Shown here: positions 16,951 to 24,922 of the stretch, in pieces
How positions within the stretch are numbered: the stretch's first letter is position 1
Layout of the letters: the number at the start of each line of letters is the position of its first letter
DNA from: JARRNE01 sp963824085
GTDB taxonomy: Bacteria; Pseudomonadota; Gammaproteobacteria; Chromatiales; Chromatiaceae
Assembly: GCA_963824085.1 (NCBI GenBank)
Contig: CAWGNT010000018.1
Coordinates: 186,001-250,000 of the forward strand
Direction: 5' to 3'
Length of the DNA: 64,000 bases
The notes under the pieces: generated by a model
The model's database searches: none
Seen by the model: the letters and a program-made list of their open reading frames with translations, nothing else
Told to the model about the DNA's origin: nothing
Position numbers and translations under genes: made by a program

Positions 16951-17556
16951 CTATCCCGCTTCGTTCGGCCGATCCGTGATCTTGTCCTCCGATCCGGACA
17001 AGAGGTTTCGGATGTTGCTGCGGTGGCGCCAGAAGAGCAGAATACTGATCACGGCCTGCATTGAGACCAGGGTGGGCTCCGGCCAAAATACCCATACGAT
17101 AAAGGGTGCTAGCGCCATGGAGACGAGCGCGGACAGGGAGGAGATCTTCACCGCCTTGGCCATAAATAGCCACACCCCTGCGACGCTGAGCCCGATCGGC
17201 CAATAGAGGCCGAATTGCACGCCCAGTGCGGTCGCTACGCCCTTGCCGCCGCGAAAACCGAAGAAGACGGGGTAGAGGTGGCCCAGAAAGGCCGCGAGTC
17301 CCGTGGCGGCGAGCGTCGCCGGGGACTCGTCGAAAAGGTGCGCGACCAATAGGGGGACAAGACCCTTGAGGCTGTCGCCGACGAGCGTAACGGCCGCCGC
17401 CTTCTTACCGCCGATGCGCAACACGTTGGTGGCGCCGGGGTTCCCGGAGCCCTGGGTGCGCGGGTCGGGCAGCCGCAGGATTCGACACACAATGATGGCG
17501 CTGGAGACTGAACCGATCAGGTACGCGGCCGCGACCAGAATGAGGCTGGTGATCAT
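16951..17556 (-). CDS. plsY: glycerol-3-phosphate acyltransferase PlsY
   Basis: The 201-residue inner-membrane enzyme transfers the acyl group from acyl phosphate to glycerol-3-phosphate, the first step of phospholipid synthesis. About five membrane segments are visible. The conserved cytoplasmic loops are present: GSGNPGATNVLR near residue 37, and FRGGKGVATALG near residue 105. Length is normal. The gene is convergent with tsaD and divergent from folB, the standard arrangement in this clade. Confidence 0.96.
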   Translation of the reverse strand: MITSLILVAAAYLIGSVSSAIIVCRILRLPDPRTQGSGNPGATNVLRIGGKKAAAVTLVGDSLKGLVPLLVAHLFDESPATLAATGLAAFLGHLYPVFFGFRGGKGVATALGVQFGLYWPIGLSVAGVWLFMAKAVKISSLSALVSMALAPFIVWVFWPEPTLVSMQAVISILLFWRHRSNIRNLLSGSEDKITDRPNEAG

Positions 17557-17662
17557 GGCGGGCCATTGGAAATCGGAACCGGCGTCGGGTCAAGCCGTTG
17601 CCGGCTTGTAAACACCCCTTCGCGCCTTACCATGACGGGAGGCCCCAACACCGGAGAACAGT

Positions 17663-18019
17663 ATGGATATCGTCTTTCTACGCGGGCTGCGCATCGAGAC
17701 CGTCATCGGCATCTACGACTGGGAGAAGGAGATCAAGCAGCCCGTCGTCTTGGACCTGGAGATGAGCACCGATGTGGCCCGCGCGGCAGCGAGCGACCGC
17801 ATCGAGGACGCAGTGGACTACAAAGCCGTCTCCAAGCGGTTGAAGCAGTTCGTTGGAGAGGGTCGGTTCGAGTTGGTGGAGACGCTCGCAGAACGCTGCG
17901 CCGACATCATCCGCAAGGAATTCGGAGTGCGCTGGGTGCGCCTGAGCGTGAACAAGATCGGCGCGGTCAGCGATGCCCGGGACGTGGGCGTCGTAATCGA
18001 GCGCGGGGAGTCCCGCTGA
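17663..18019 (+). CDS. folB: dihydroneopterin aldolase FolB
   Basis: The 118-residue enzyme converts dihydroneopterin to 6-hydroxymethyl-dihydropterin in folate synthesis. It starts MDIVFLRGLRIETVIGIYDWEK with the conserved GIxxWE motif, and a catalytic-type Lys follows near the C-terminus (VNKIGAVSDARDVGVVIER). It is separated by one base from folK and the two are surely co-transcribed. The divergent region with plsY (17557-17662) should hold the promoter. Confidence 0.95.
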   Translation: MDIVFLRGLRIETVIGIYDWEKEIKQPVVLDLEMSTDVARAAASDRIEDAVDYKAVSKRLKQFVGEGRFELVETLAERCADIIRKEFGVRWVRLSVNKIGAVSDARDVGVVIERGESR

Positions 18020-18020
18020 G

Positions 18021-18512
18021 ATGCCTCGGGTCTGGGTCAGCATCGGCAGCAACCAGGACCGCAAGCACTCGATCCGCGGCGCGGTGCGGGCGCTGCGGGA
18101 GCGCTATGGACGGGTGATGGTATCTCGCGTCTACGAGAGCGAGGCGGTGGGTTTCGAGGGTCATCCCTTCTACAACCTGGTGATCGGGTTCGACACGGAG
18201 GATGAGGTGGGCGAGCTCAATGCCCTGTTCCGTGGCATCGAGGATGCCTTCGGTCGGGTGCGCGGCCGCGAGAAATTCGCCCCCCGCACCCTCGACATCG
18301 ATCTCCTCACGTACGGTGATGAGGTGGGGACCATTGAAGGCACCGAGCTGCCCCGCGACGAGATTCTCCATTACGCCTTCGTGCTCGGCCCCCTCGCCGA
18401 GGTCGCGCCCGACGAGGTGCATCCCGCTCTCGGACGCACCTTCGGGGAGCTTTGGGATTCCTTCAAGGCGCAGGGCCAGCCGCTTGCGCCGGTCGATCTC
18501 TCCTTCGCCTAG
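18021..18512 (+). CDS. folK: hydroxymethyl-dihydropterin pyrophosphokinase FolK
   Basis: The 163-residue kinase makes the pyrophosphate used by dihydropteroate synthase, directly after FolB in the pathway. It begins MPRVWVSIGSNQDRKHSIRGA and has the HPFYNLVIGFDT and RTLDIDLLTYGD motifs, including the two metal-binding Asp residues (about 93 and 95). The tail HPALGRTFGELW is less typical. Its stop overlaps the end of the convergent DUF2452 gene by a few bases. Confidence 0.93.
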   Translation: MPRVWVSIGSNQDRKHSIRGAVRALRERYGRVMVSRVYESEAVGFEGHPFYNLVIGFDTEDEVGELNALFRGIEDAFGRVRGREKFAPRTLDIDLLTYGDEVGTIEGTELPRDEILHYAFVLGPLAEVAPDEVHPALGRTFGELWDSFKAQGQPLAPVDLSFA

Positions 18513-19007
18513 CCGTTGCTGGGTCGACAGAGCCCGCCGATCTCCAGCAGCTCCGCAATCAGGGTACTGGTATCTGAGCCCTTGCCGCGCTCTCCCGCGG
18601 CCGTCCACGAGTAGTCCGCCTCCAGACGGTAGGAGCCCACGAAGGCATGAGGAGGCGGGCCGCCCCAGGTCCTGGGGGGCGAGCATCGAGAAGTAGGTGG
18701 TCCCGTCCGCCTGGCGGTACAGGTGGTAGGTATGGCCAGGGATGCGCTTGAACCCGCATTGTGCACGGGTGAGGGCCTGCTCCTCCCGCGCCTCTTTGAG
18801 GATCTTGCGGGCCTCCGCCTGCAGGGTTTGGATTTGGTCCGCAATGACTCGAAGCTTTGCCCCGGTGCGAGCACTCAGCAGCGACTCGGCGCGCGCTACC
18901 TCGGCGGCCAGCTCCGTGGTCTGAAAGGCCGGCGCCAGCCGGCTGACGGGGTACGGCGAGCCGTGCTCCGCTCCCCGGTGGAGCTCTGCCTTCTTGCCGT
19001 CCGCCAT
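18509..19007 (-). pseudogene. DUF2452 protein gene with one frameshift
   Basis: From ATG 19007 (MADGKKAELHRGAEHGSPYPVSRLAPAF) the frame runs through a helical middle and GHTYHLYRQADGTTYFSMLAPQD, then leaves the conserved frame. The expected continuation WGGPPPHAFVGSYRLEADYSW is in the next frame and ends at 18509. One extra C near 18675, in a run with CCCCAGG, restores a protein of about 165 residues typical of DUF2452. No function is known for the family. Because only one base is involved and the rest is well kept, a sequencing error is as likely as a real mutation. It lies between folK (convergent) and the pteridine reductase gene (upstream, overlapping if a GTG at 19025 is used). Confidence 0.75.
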
Positions 19008-19021
19008 TGTTTCGGTCTTTG

Positions 19022-19774
19022 TCACTGCTGGAGGGTGCGTCCCCCATCGACCGCGATGATCTGCCCGGTGATGTAATCCGCGTCGCGTACGAGAAAGAGC
19101 AGGGTACGCGCGATGTCCTTCGGGGAGCCGGCCCGCCGCAGGGCGGTGCGATCCAGGATCTCCTGCTTCGTGGCTTCCGCGAGCCCCTGCTCGGGCCACA
19201 CAATGGCGCCCGGGGCGATGCCGTTGACCCTCACCTCGGGGCCCAGTTCGCGCGCCAGGGCCTTGACCATCATGGCGTTGCCGGCTTTGGCGATGGAGTA
19301 GATCGGGTGATGCTTCAGCGGCCGCTCGGCGTGGATGTCCACCAGGTTGATGACGCAGCCCCCCGCCGCCCGCAGGAGGGGTGCGGCCTCGCGCGTGAGG
19401 AAGAATGGCCCCTTGAGGTTAGAGCCGATGAGATCCTCCCACTGGTCCGCCGAGGCGTCTTTGAAAGGCGTGGGGTAGAAGCTCGATGCGTTGTTCACCA
19501 AGATGTCCATGCGTCCGCGGAAGCTACTGATTCGCTCCATTAACGTCGGGAAGGCGGCGCAGTCATGGAGATCCGCCCGCAGCAGGAGGACGGAATCCGC
19601 CCGGGCCGCCTCCAGCGCCTCCCGCAGTTGCCGTGCCGCTTCTCCGGAGCTTCGGTAATGAAGCACCAGGTCTGCTCCGGCCGCGTGGAGGTAACGGGCA
19701 ATCTCGGCGCCGATGCGGTGTGCTGCGCCGGTGATCAGTGCGACCTTCCCCTTCAGCGTTGGACCGTCTTGCAC
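19022..19774 (-). CDS. pteridine reductase (SDR family, FolM/PTR1-like)
   Basis: The 250-residue short-chain dehydrogenase has the dinucleotide-binding TGAAHRIG near residue 16, where the Arg typical of NADPH-dependent pteridine reductases replaces the usual Gly pattern. NNASSFYPTPF is near 95, and the catalytic pair Tyr-Lys is in HPIYSIAKAG near 165. In proteobacteria this subfamily reduces dihydrofolate and dihydropterins to the tetrahydro forms. The nearby folB and folK support a folate or pterin role. It is followed by the DUF2452 gene on the same strand. Confidence 0.9.
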   Translation of the reverse strand: MQDGPTLKGKVALITGAAHRIGAEIARYLHAAGADLVLHYRSSGEAARQLREALEAARADSVLLLRADLHDCAAFPTLMERISSFRGRMDILVNNASSFYPTPFKDASADQWEDLIGSNLKGPFFLTREAAPLLRAAGGCVINLVDIHAERPLKHHPIYSIAKAGNAMMVKALARELGPEVRVNGIAPGAIVWPEQGLAEATKQEILDRTALRRAGSPKDIARTLLFLVRDADYITGQIIAVDGGRTLQQ

Positions 19775-19796
19775 TGGGCAATGCCTCGATCTTGAA

Positions 19797-20133
19797 TACT
19801 ACTGAACCGCAGAGACGCGGAGGATTTCTGATTGGGCATGTTCCGAGCCCGAACAGCATCGGGTGAGCGGTGCGCAGGCAGCTCGGCGCCCCCAACATGT
19901 TGCTCTCGCTGTTCGTGCGCCGCCATTCGTGGTTGGATTGCTCCTCCCCCCTGAGGCATCCGTACGACCTGTTCCAGACGAGCGTAATTCTAGCCCATCG
20001 AGCCCCGGGCTACTGGTCCACCACCGAGATCCTTTGTACTCTGCCGGCTATTTCAGTCTCCTACCGACACGCGGAGAGCGGTCGACACAAGAAATCCCTC
20101 CGCGACCACTATGTCTTTGCGGCTCGATTTTCT
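19797..20133. repeat. gene-free segment bounded by inverted ~30-bp sequences
   Basis: The stretch 19775-20194 has no gene. Its left part carries CTGAACCGCAGAGACGCGGA followed by GGATTTCTG (19801-19830). A related sequence in inverse orientation is at 20089-20133 (CAAGAAATCC, then CTCCGCG, then TTTGCGG). The pair is imperfect, with an insertion of about ten bases in the right copy. Sequences of the GAACCGCAGAGACGC type are common as dispersed intergenic repeats in proteobacteria. The 270 bases between the two show nothing I recognise. Confidence 0.4.
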
Positions 20134-20194
20134 TGAGACTGCGGAACTGCAGTTAAGCAAGTGAAGGTGAGAGGCCAGCTGAAGGTATTCGCGT

Positions 20195-21385
20195 ATGACC
20201 CCCAGGCGAGAGTTGCATGCCGCCCCCGACGATCGGCTCGACGCGGCAGCCGCTTTGGTCAGCGAGCGGCTGACCGACCTGATTCGACAGGAGGCGGCTG
20301 CCCAGGGGGGGCTACTGGCCTTCGACCGTTTCATGGAGCTTGCCCTGTACGCTCCCGGCCTCGGCTATTACGTCGCCGGCGCGCGCAAGCTGGGAGCGCA
20401 GGGGGACTTCGTGACCGCACCGGAGATCTCGCCGCTCTTCGGTCGCTGCCTGGCCGAACAGTGCCGGGAGGCGTTGGACCTGGCGAACGAGGGGGCCGTG
20501 CTGGAGCTCGGGGCCGGATCCGGTGCCCTCGCTGCTGAGGTGCTTTGCGGACTCGAGAATCTGGGTGTCCTGCCCGCGCGGTATCTGATCCTCGAGCTCA
20601 GCCCCGAGCTTAGGGGGCGGCAACGCGACCTGTTAGCACAACGCGCTCCGGAGCTCGCGGAGAGGGTGCAATGGCTCGACAGTCTGCCGGAGCGCTTTTG
20701 CGGTGTGGTGTTGGCCAACGAGGTAGTCGACGCCATGCCTGTGCACCGGTTTCGTATCCGGGGCGACGGCTCGGCCGCGGAGATCTTCGTTCGCCCGACG
20801 ACAGACGGCTGGGAGGAGGTCGCTGCGGAGGTACGGAGTCCGGGACTCGCCGACGCGGTCCGCGCGATTCAATCCGAGGGGCTGGCGACGGAGCCCGGCT
20901 ACACGTCTGAGATAAACCTGCGGATGGAGCCCTGGCTCGCCGCGCTCGGTGCCCATGTGGAGCGTGGTCTGGCCCTGCTGATCGACTACGGGTACCCACG
21001 GCGCGAGTACTACCAGGCCAGCCGTCGCACCGGCACCCTGATGTGCCACTACCGCCAGCGTGCGCATGCCGACCCGTATCACCGGGTGGGCTTGCAGGAC
21101 ATCACTGCACACGTGGACTTCTCGGGCCTGGCGGCGGGTGCCCGGGCTGCCGGGTTCAGCCTGGAGGGCTTCAGCACCCAGGCCCATTTCCTGATCGGGT
21201 GCGGGTTGCACCGGGCGCTGGCGGAGGCCGGCGGCGCCCCTGATTCCGTCGACCTATTGCTCGGCGCCAAGCAGCTTTTGCTGCCGGGTGCCATGGGCGA
21301 GCGTTTTCGCGTCATTGGGCTCGGCAAGGGGGTGACTAGAGACTGGTGCGGCTTTTCGGTGCGCGACCTCAGCGACCGTCTATGA
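20195..21385 (+). CDS. MidA/NDUFAF7-type SAM-dependent methyltransferase
   Basis: The 396-residue protein belongs to the DUF185/MidA family. MELALYAPGLGYYVAGARKLGAQGDFVTAPEISPLFG (residues 47-80) is the family hallmark, and LELGAGSGALAAEVL (about residue 108) is AdoMet motif I. Mitochondrial NDUFAF7 dimethylates an arginine in a complex I subunit; bacterial substrates are unproven. The next gene, across a convergent gap, is a NDUFA9-like protein, an interesting coincidence with complex I factors. The ATG at 20195 is the first in frame. Confidence 0.9.
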   Translation: MTPRRELHAAPDDRLDAAAALVSERLTDLIRQEAAAQGGLLAFDRFMELALYAPGLGYYVAGARKLGAQGDFVTAPEISPLFGRCLAEQCREALDLANEGAVLELGAGSGALAAEVLCGLENLGVLPARYLILELSPELRGRQRDLLAQRAPELAERVQWLDSLPERFCGVVLANEVVDAMPVHRFRIRGDGSAAEIFVRPTTDGWEEVAAEVRSPGLADAVRAIQSEGLATEPGYTSEINLRMEPWLAALGAHVERGLALLIDYGYPRREYYQASRRTGTLMCHYRQRAHADPYHRVGLQDITAHVDFSGLAAGARAAGFSLEGFSTQAHFLIGCGLHRALAEAGGAPDSVDLLLGAKQLLLPGAMGERFRVIGLGKGVTRDWCGFSVRDLSDRL

Positions 21386-21493
21386 CTGCCTCGGCGCGTC
21401 CGGCCGGCGGAGCCTTGCAGAGACCCCTAGGTCCGCGATACGGCGTTGTATTCGGTCCGCAACGGTCCAGCCTTTGGGGAGGGCAGATCCAAC

Positions 21494-21603
21494 GGGCGTC
21501 TCCCACGGATGGGACGCCCAGCCATTTTCAGCATCCGCGAGGAGCTGAACATGACGGGCTTCCAGTGACCGCGCGCTGGGAAATCCAAGATGGATTTCCC
21601 AGC
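21494..21603. terminator. two strong hairpins between convergent genes
   Basis: The gap 21386-21607 between two convergent genes holds GGGCGTC...GACGCCC (about 21494-21519, one bulge) and a perfect 12-bp stem GCTGGGAAATCC/GGATTTCCCAGC with loop AAGAT (21575-21603). Neither has a long U-tract, so they may act as bidirectional stops or protect mRNA ends. The second touches the last codons of the minus-strand gene. Confidence 0.5.
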
Positions 21604-21607
21604 GTCG

Positions 21608-22507
21608 TTAGGACAGGTAGCGCGGCACGATCGTCTCGACGTCGGTTGGTCTGATGCCGAGGTCTTGCAGCCCATTGCGCTCACAAGTGCTCGACGTCTG
21701 CATGGACAGGTAGTTGTCCATCGTGAACGGCTTGCCGGGCAGGTGCTGGAGGATGCGCCCTTGGAGTCGGGAGGCGAAGTCGTTGAGGCCGATGATCCGA
21801 GGCTTGCGGCCGATGGCGCGTGCCGTGTACTCCACGAGCTCCCGTAGGGTGAAGACCCTGGGGCCGCAGAGGTCGAATGCCTTGCCCCAGGTGCCGGGGT
21901 CCTCTAATGCGGTTGCCATGGCCGCTGTCACGTCACCTACATAGACGGGCGCAAAACGGGCGTTGGGGCAGGCGAGCGGAAATGGGCCCGGAACCATTCG
22001 GAGCAGGGCGGCAAAGCGATTGAAGAAACTGTCGCCGGGACCAAAGATTACCGAAGGCCTGAAGCTGGTCACGCGCAGGCCCTCATGCGCATGTGCCCGT
22101 TGTTCGCCCTCGCCTCTGGTGCGAAGGTAGCGGCTGCTTCCCGCCTCGCTGTCGGCGTGTAAGGCGCTCATGTGGAGGAATCGCTCGATGCCGGCCGCCC
22201 GTCCTGCCTCGCCGATGCGGTCCACGAGCTCCACGTGGACATGCTCAAAGCTTTGCCGTCCGCTTTCGTTTAGGATGCCGACCAGGTTGACGACCGTCGC
22301 GCAGCCGGTCAGCTGATCTACGAGCTCCTGGCGGTCGAAGATGTTTGCCTGGCGGAGCTCCAGTGCGGGCAATACCGTAAAATCTCTATGGCGCTCCGGA
22401 CGCCGACTGAGGACGCGGCAGCGATAGCCGGATCGGGCGAGCCGGGCGACCAGGTGATGGCCGACGAAGCCGGTTCCCCCCAAGATGCAGATGCGTTGGT
22501 TGGTCAT
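21608..22507 (-). CDS. NAD(P)-binding atypical SDR, complex I NDUFA9-like
   Basis: The 299-residue protein starts MTNQRICILGGTGFVGHHLVARL with the GxxGxxG nucleotide-binding motif. VVNLVGILNES (about residue 75) and FRPSVIFGPGDSFFNRFA (about 150) are marks of the NDUFA9/Coq11-like branch of atypical SDRs. These lack the usual Tyr-x3-Lys active site and often have a structural or chaperone role in quinone or complex I biology. I chose the ATG at 22507; the frame is open further upstream but without homology. Exact function is unknown. Confidence 0.88.
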   Translation of the reverse strand: MTNQRICILGGTGFVGHHLVARLARSGYRCRVLSRRPERHRDFTVLPALELRQANIFDRQELVDQLTGCATVVNLVGILNESGRQSFEHVHVELVDRIGEAGRAAGIERFLHMSALHADSEAGSSRYLRTRGEGEQRAHAHEGLRVTSFRPSVIFGPGDSFFNRFAALLRMVPGPFPLACPNARFAPVYVGDVTAAMATALEDPGTWGKAFDLCGPRVFTLRELVEYTARAIGRKPRIIGLNDFASRLQGRILQHLPGKPFTMDNYLSMQTSSTCERNGLQDLGIRPTDVETIVPRYLS

Positions 22508-22660
22508 TGTGATTCTCAGCCCCATTGAATCGAAGCTATCCGCCGCCGTCGCACGTGCTCTGCCGACGGATACGGCTCGCATTATGTCCCATCCCAGCGC
22601 TGGACATATACCCGCTGCGCGCGGTCGCAGCGACGGGCCCCGGTCGGTCCGTTGGCTGAC

Positions 22661-23455
22661 ATGAGCTGGCTGGAGGTGACGGCCTACCTGGCCACCGGTG
22701 TGCTGTCGGGGCTTATGGCCGGCCTGCTCGGCCTCGGCGGCGGCATCGTTGTCGTCCCCGCCCTGATGTGGGTGTTCGCCAAGGTGGGATTCGCGGCGGC
22801 ATGGGTTCCCCATTTGGCCGTAGGTACATCTCTCGCCACGATCGTCGGCACGGGGAGCGCCTCTGTCTACGCCCACCAGGGCCGAGGCGCCGTGCGTTGG
22901 GACCTCTTTCGGCGGCTCGCGCCCTGGATTGTGTTCGGGGCCTGGATCGGCTCTGCTCTTGCGGCGGTGCTGGCAGGGGGTTGGCTAAGGCGAGTATTCG
23001 CTCTTTTCCTTCTCTACGTGGGCGGGCGAATGCTTTGGCCAGGCGCGCGACCCGCATCGGCGCACCTGCCCGGAGGGCTAGGTATGGGCCTCGCGGGCGC
23101 AGGCATCGGTTCCATCTCCGCGCTCGTGGGGATAGGCGGAGGGACGCTCACCGTCCCTTTTCTCGCCCGCGCCGGCGTGAGTTTGCGTTCCGCGGTGGCG
23201 ACGGCGAGCGCTTGCGGGGTGCCGATTGCACTTGCCGGTGCCCTCGGTTTCATCGCGACCGGCTGGGGCCGCGCGGGACTGCCGAGCGCCAGTATAGGTT
23301 TCGTCTACTGGCCCGCCGTGGTGGGAATCCTGATGGCTAGCATCCCCACCGCCCCGCTGGGCGCGCGCCTCGCCCATTCTCTGCCACTGCTTGCGTTGCG
23401 ACGAATCTTTGCGGTCCTGGTCTTCGTTGTCGCGCTCAAGCTGTTGACTGGTTGA
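22661..23455 (+). CDS. TauE/SafE family membrane permease
   Basis: The 264-residue protein has about eight membrane segments in two related halves, each opening with a glycine-rich helix: GLMAGLLGLGGGIVVVPALMWVF (residues 17-39) and AGIGSISALVGIGGGTLTVPF. The GGG-x-VVP pattern is the family signature. Members export sulfite, sulfoacetate or similar anions, or are uncharacterised; here the substrate cannot be told. A TTG nine bases upstream is an alternative start. It is divergent from the NDUFA9-like gene. Confidence 0.92.
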   Translation: MSWLEVTAYLATGVLSGLMAGLLGLGGGIVVVPALMWVFAKVGFAAAWVPHLAVGTSLATIVGTGSASVYAHQGRGAVRWDLFRRLAPWIVFGAWIGSALAAVLAGGWLRRVFALFLLYVGGRMLWPGARPASAHLPGGLGMGLAGAGIGSISALVGIGGGTLTVPFLARAGVSLRSAVATASACGVPIALAGALGFIATGWGRAGLPSASIGFVYWPAVVGILMASIPTAPLGARLAHSLPLLALRRIFAVLVFVVALKLLTG

Positions 23456-23521
23456 TCTGTACACCCCGGCGTACGGCTTGGGAGGGTGACCGCCGGGTAC
23501 TCTCGATAACGCGAAACCGCG

Positions 23522-24160
23522 TTAGCGCTCCGGGGTGCCGGGCGCGGTCTTCCATGAGCCACCACTATCAAGGCGCAGGCGCCGATAAAGGTAGAGCTGC
23601 CCCGACGCGTCCTTCAGTACGAGTCGGCCCTGCGATTCTGCATACTGGTAGAGCTGGGTGTTGGTATCGATGGGGTTATACAGCGCGAGCCGGTCGGCAC
23701 GCACCATGATGTAGCCATCGACGTGCTCTGCGGTCCCCGCGTAAATGCGGAAGCGATTCCCTTGGACGATCAGCAGCTCTCCGCCGCGGCCCTCCCAAAT
23801 GCCTTCCATGGGTGAGCCCGTCCACGGGAAGGGTTGTCCGCCGCCGGGAGCGGACAACCCGCGGGAGAACTGCCTCATTGCGTCGCCCATGGCAGAGGCG
23901 GGAGACCGTTCCTGGTACGGTGCGCCCCAAGGAACGCTGCCGGGCATGGCGAAGCTCCCGAAAGCCGGCGCCCAGCTTGAGCCACCGGGATAGCTAGGAG
24001 TCGAGCCCGAGTCGAGAAAGCCCATGGCGTCCATCATTCGGACCATTGCATCAGCCATTGCCTCTCGAGTGCCCGCTAACGTCTCCCCGGCGGCGGCGAC
24101 GGACGAAACGAGGAGCAGGAGTGCCCAGATTGTCCTGCGGGGGGTGCTAGTTTCCGTCAT
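23522..24160 (-). CDS. exported hypothetical protein, Gly/Pro/Met-rich
   Basis: The 212-residue protein has a signal peptide (TIWALLLLVSSVAAAGETLAG). A low-complexity middle is rich in Ser, Pro, Gly and Met. The C-terminal domain of about 90 residues (PMEGIWEGRGGELLIVQGNRFRIYAG to LYLYRRLRL) reads like a small beta-barrel repeating short strands, as in lipocalin-like or secreted folds. I know no named family. The start is set at MTETSTPRRT because the signal peptide follows; the frame is open 51 bases further upstream. It stands alone, convergent with the TauE gene. Confidence 0.65.
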   Translation of the reverse strand: MTETSTPRRTIWALLLLVSSVAAAGETLAGTREAMADAMVRMMDAMGFLDSGSTPSYPGGSSWAPAFGSFAMPGSVPWGAPYQERSPASAMGDAMRQFSRGLSAPGGGQPFPWTGSPMEGIWEGRGGELLIVQGNRFRIYAGTAEHVDGYIMVRADRLALYNPIDTNTQLYQYAESQGRLVLKDASGQLYLYRRLRLDSGGSWKTAPGTPER

Positions 24161-24694
24161 GGCGCAATGCGGGACCTTCGTTTGCGGTCTGCGTGCGTCG
24201 GATACCAGCATTATGGGGCGTCCAAGGGAGCTCTGGCCGGGGCGCCAGCAAAGTAACCTCCTGCAGGTCGGCGGACAAACGGTGAGGGCCGTAGTCTATC
24301 AAAGGTGATCAGCTCCGAGGCCGAGCGGCGCGCTTCGTTGGGGGTACTGGCTGTGAATGAGCGCGTCTCCCTTCAAGCCTTCGTCCTCGGCGCGAGCGGC
24401 CCGTTCAAAGAAGCGAAAAACCCGAATCGACCCGGTGTATGCACGGCGTCCCCGGGCGCCCGCAACCCGGTCCAGGCGAACCGAGCAAGCAAGTCCAAGC
24501 AAACTAGTAGCGGATGGCCATCGCTCGGGCCCGACACCGATCGCCCCTAGTGAGCGGCCTTCGGCCCGAAGGTGCCCGTTCGGCTAGACTACCTTGAGGA
24601 AAGTGCATGAGCGGTGGCCCCGGATGGTCCAGTGCTGGCGACCAGATGTGTCCGACAGGTTCGAATGCGCTGAATTGACCCGCTCAAAGAGGGA
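24161..24694. other. gene-free interval upstream of the MITE
   Basis: No gene can be supported here. Short open frames exist on both strands but none has a plausible start, ribosome-binding site or conserved look. The interval holds the promoter of the exported hypothetical gene and perhaps the original promoter of the cyclase gene, displaced by the repeat element at 24695. Confidence 0.5.
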
Positions 24695-24867
24695 GGTGAT
24701 TGGCGTCGTGCCTCAGCTGGAACGTCGGTTGGGCGGGTCGGGTGCGGGTCGGCGGGACCGTCGGTGCCACGGACGGCGCCATCGAGCCGACATGGGCGCA
24801 TTCGCGGCGCGTCCCGACGGTCCGTCCCCGAGCCCGGCCCGGCGGCTGAGCTACCATGCTGGTCGCC
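24695..24867 (-). mobile_element. 173-bp MITE-like element, copy A (inverted)
   Basis: The sequence matches the reverse complement of copies B and C over its whole length (shared blocks such as CAGCTGGAA, GGGTGCGGGTCGGCGGGACCGTCGG and TCCCGACGGTCCGT). The left end is GGTGATTGGC. The right end has decayed to GCTGGTCGCC, where the family end is GCTAATCACC. It is flanked by AAGAGGGA (24687-24694) and AAGGGGGA (24868-24875), an 8-bp direct repeat with one mismatch, which is the mark of target duplication at insertion. It ends 55 bases before the cyclase start. Confidence 0.8.
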
Positions 24868-24922
24868 AAGGGGGAAGGCGCATCACGCTGGCCTATCCGG
24901 GGCGGATGGGGATTATTTCCGG

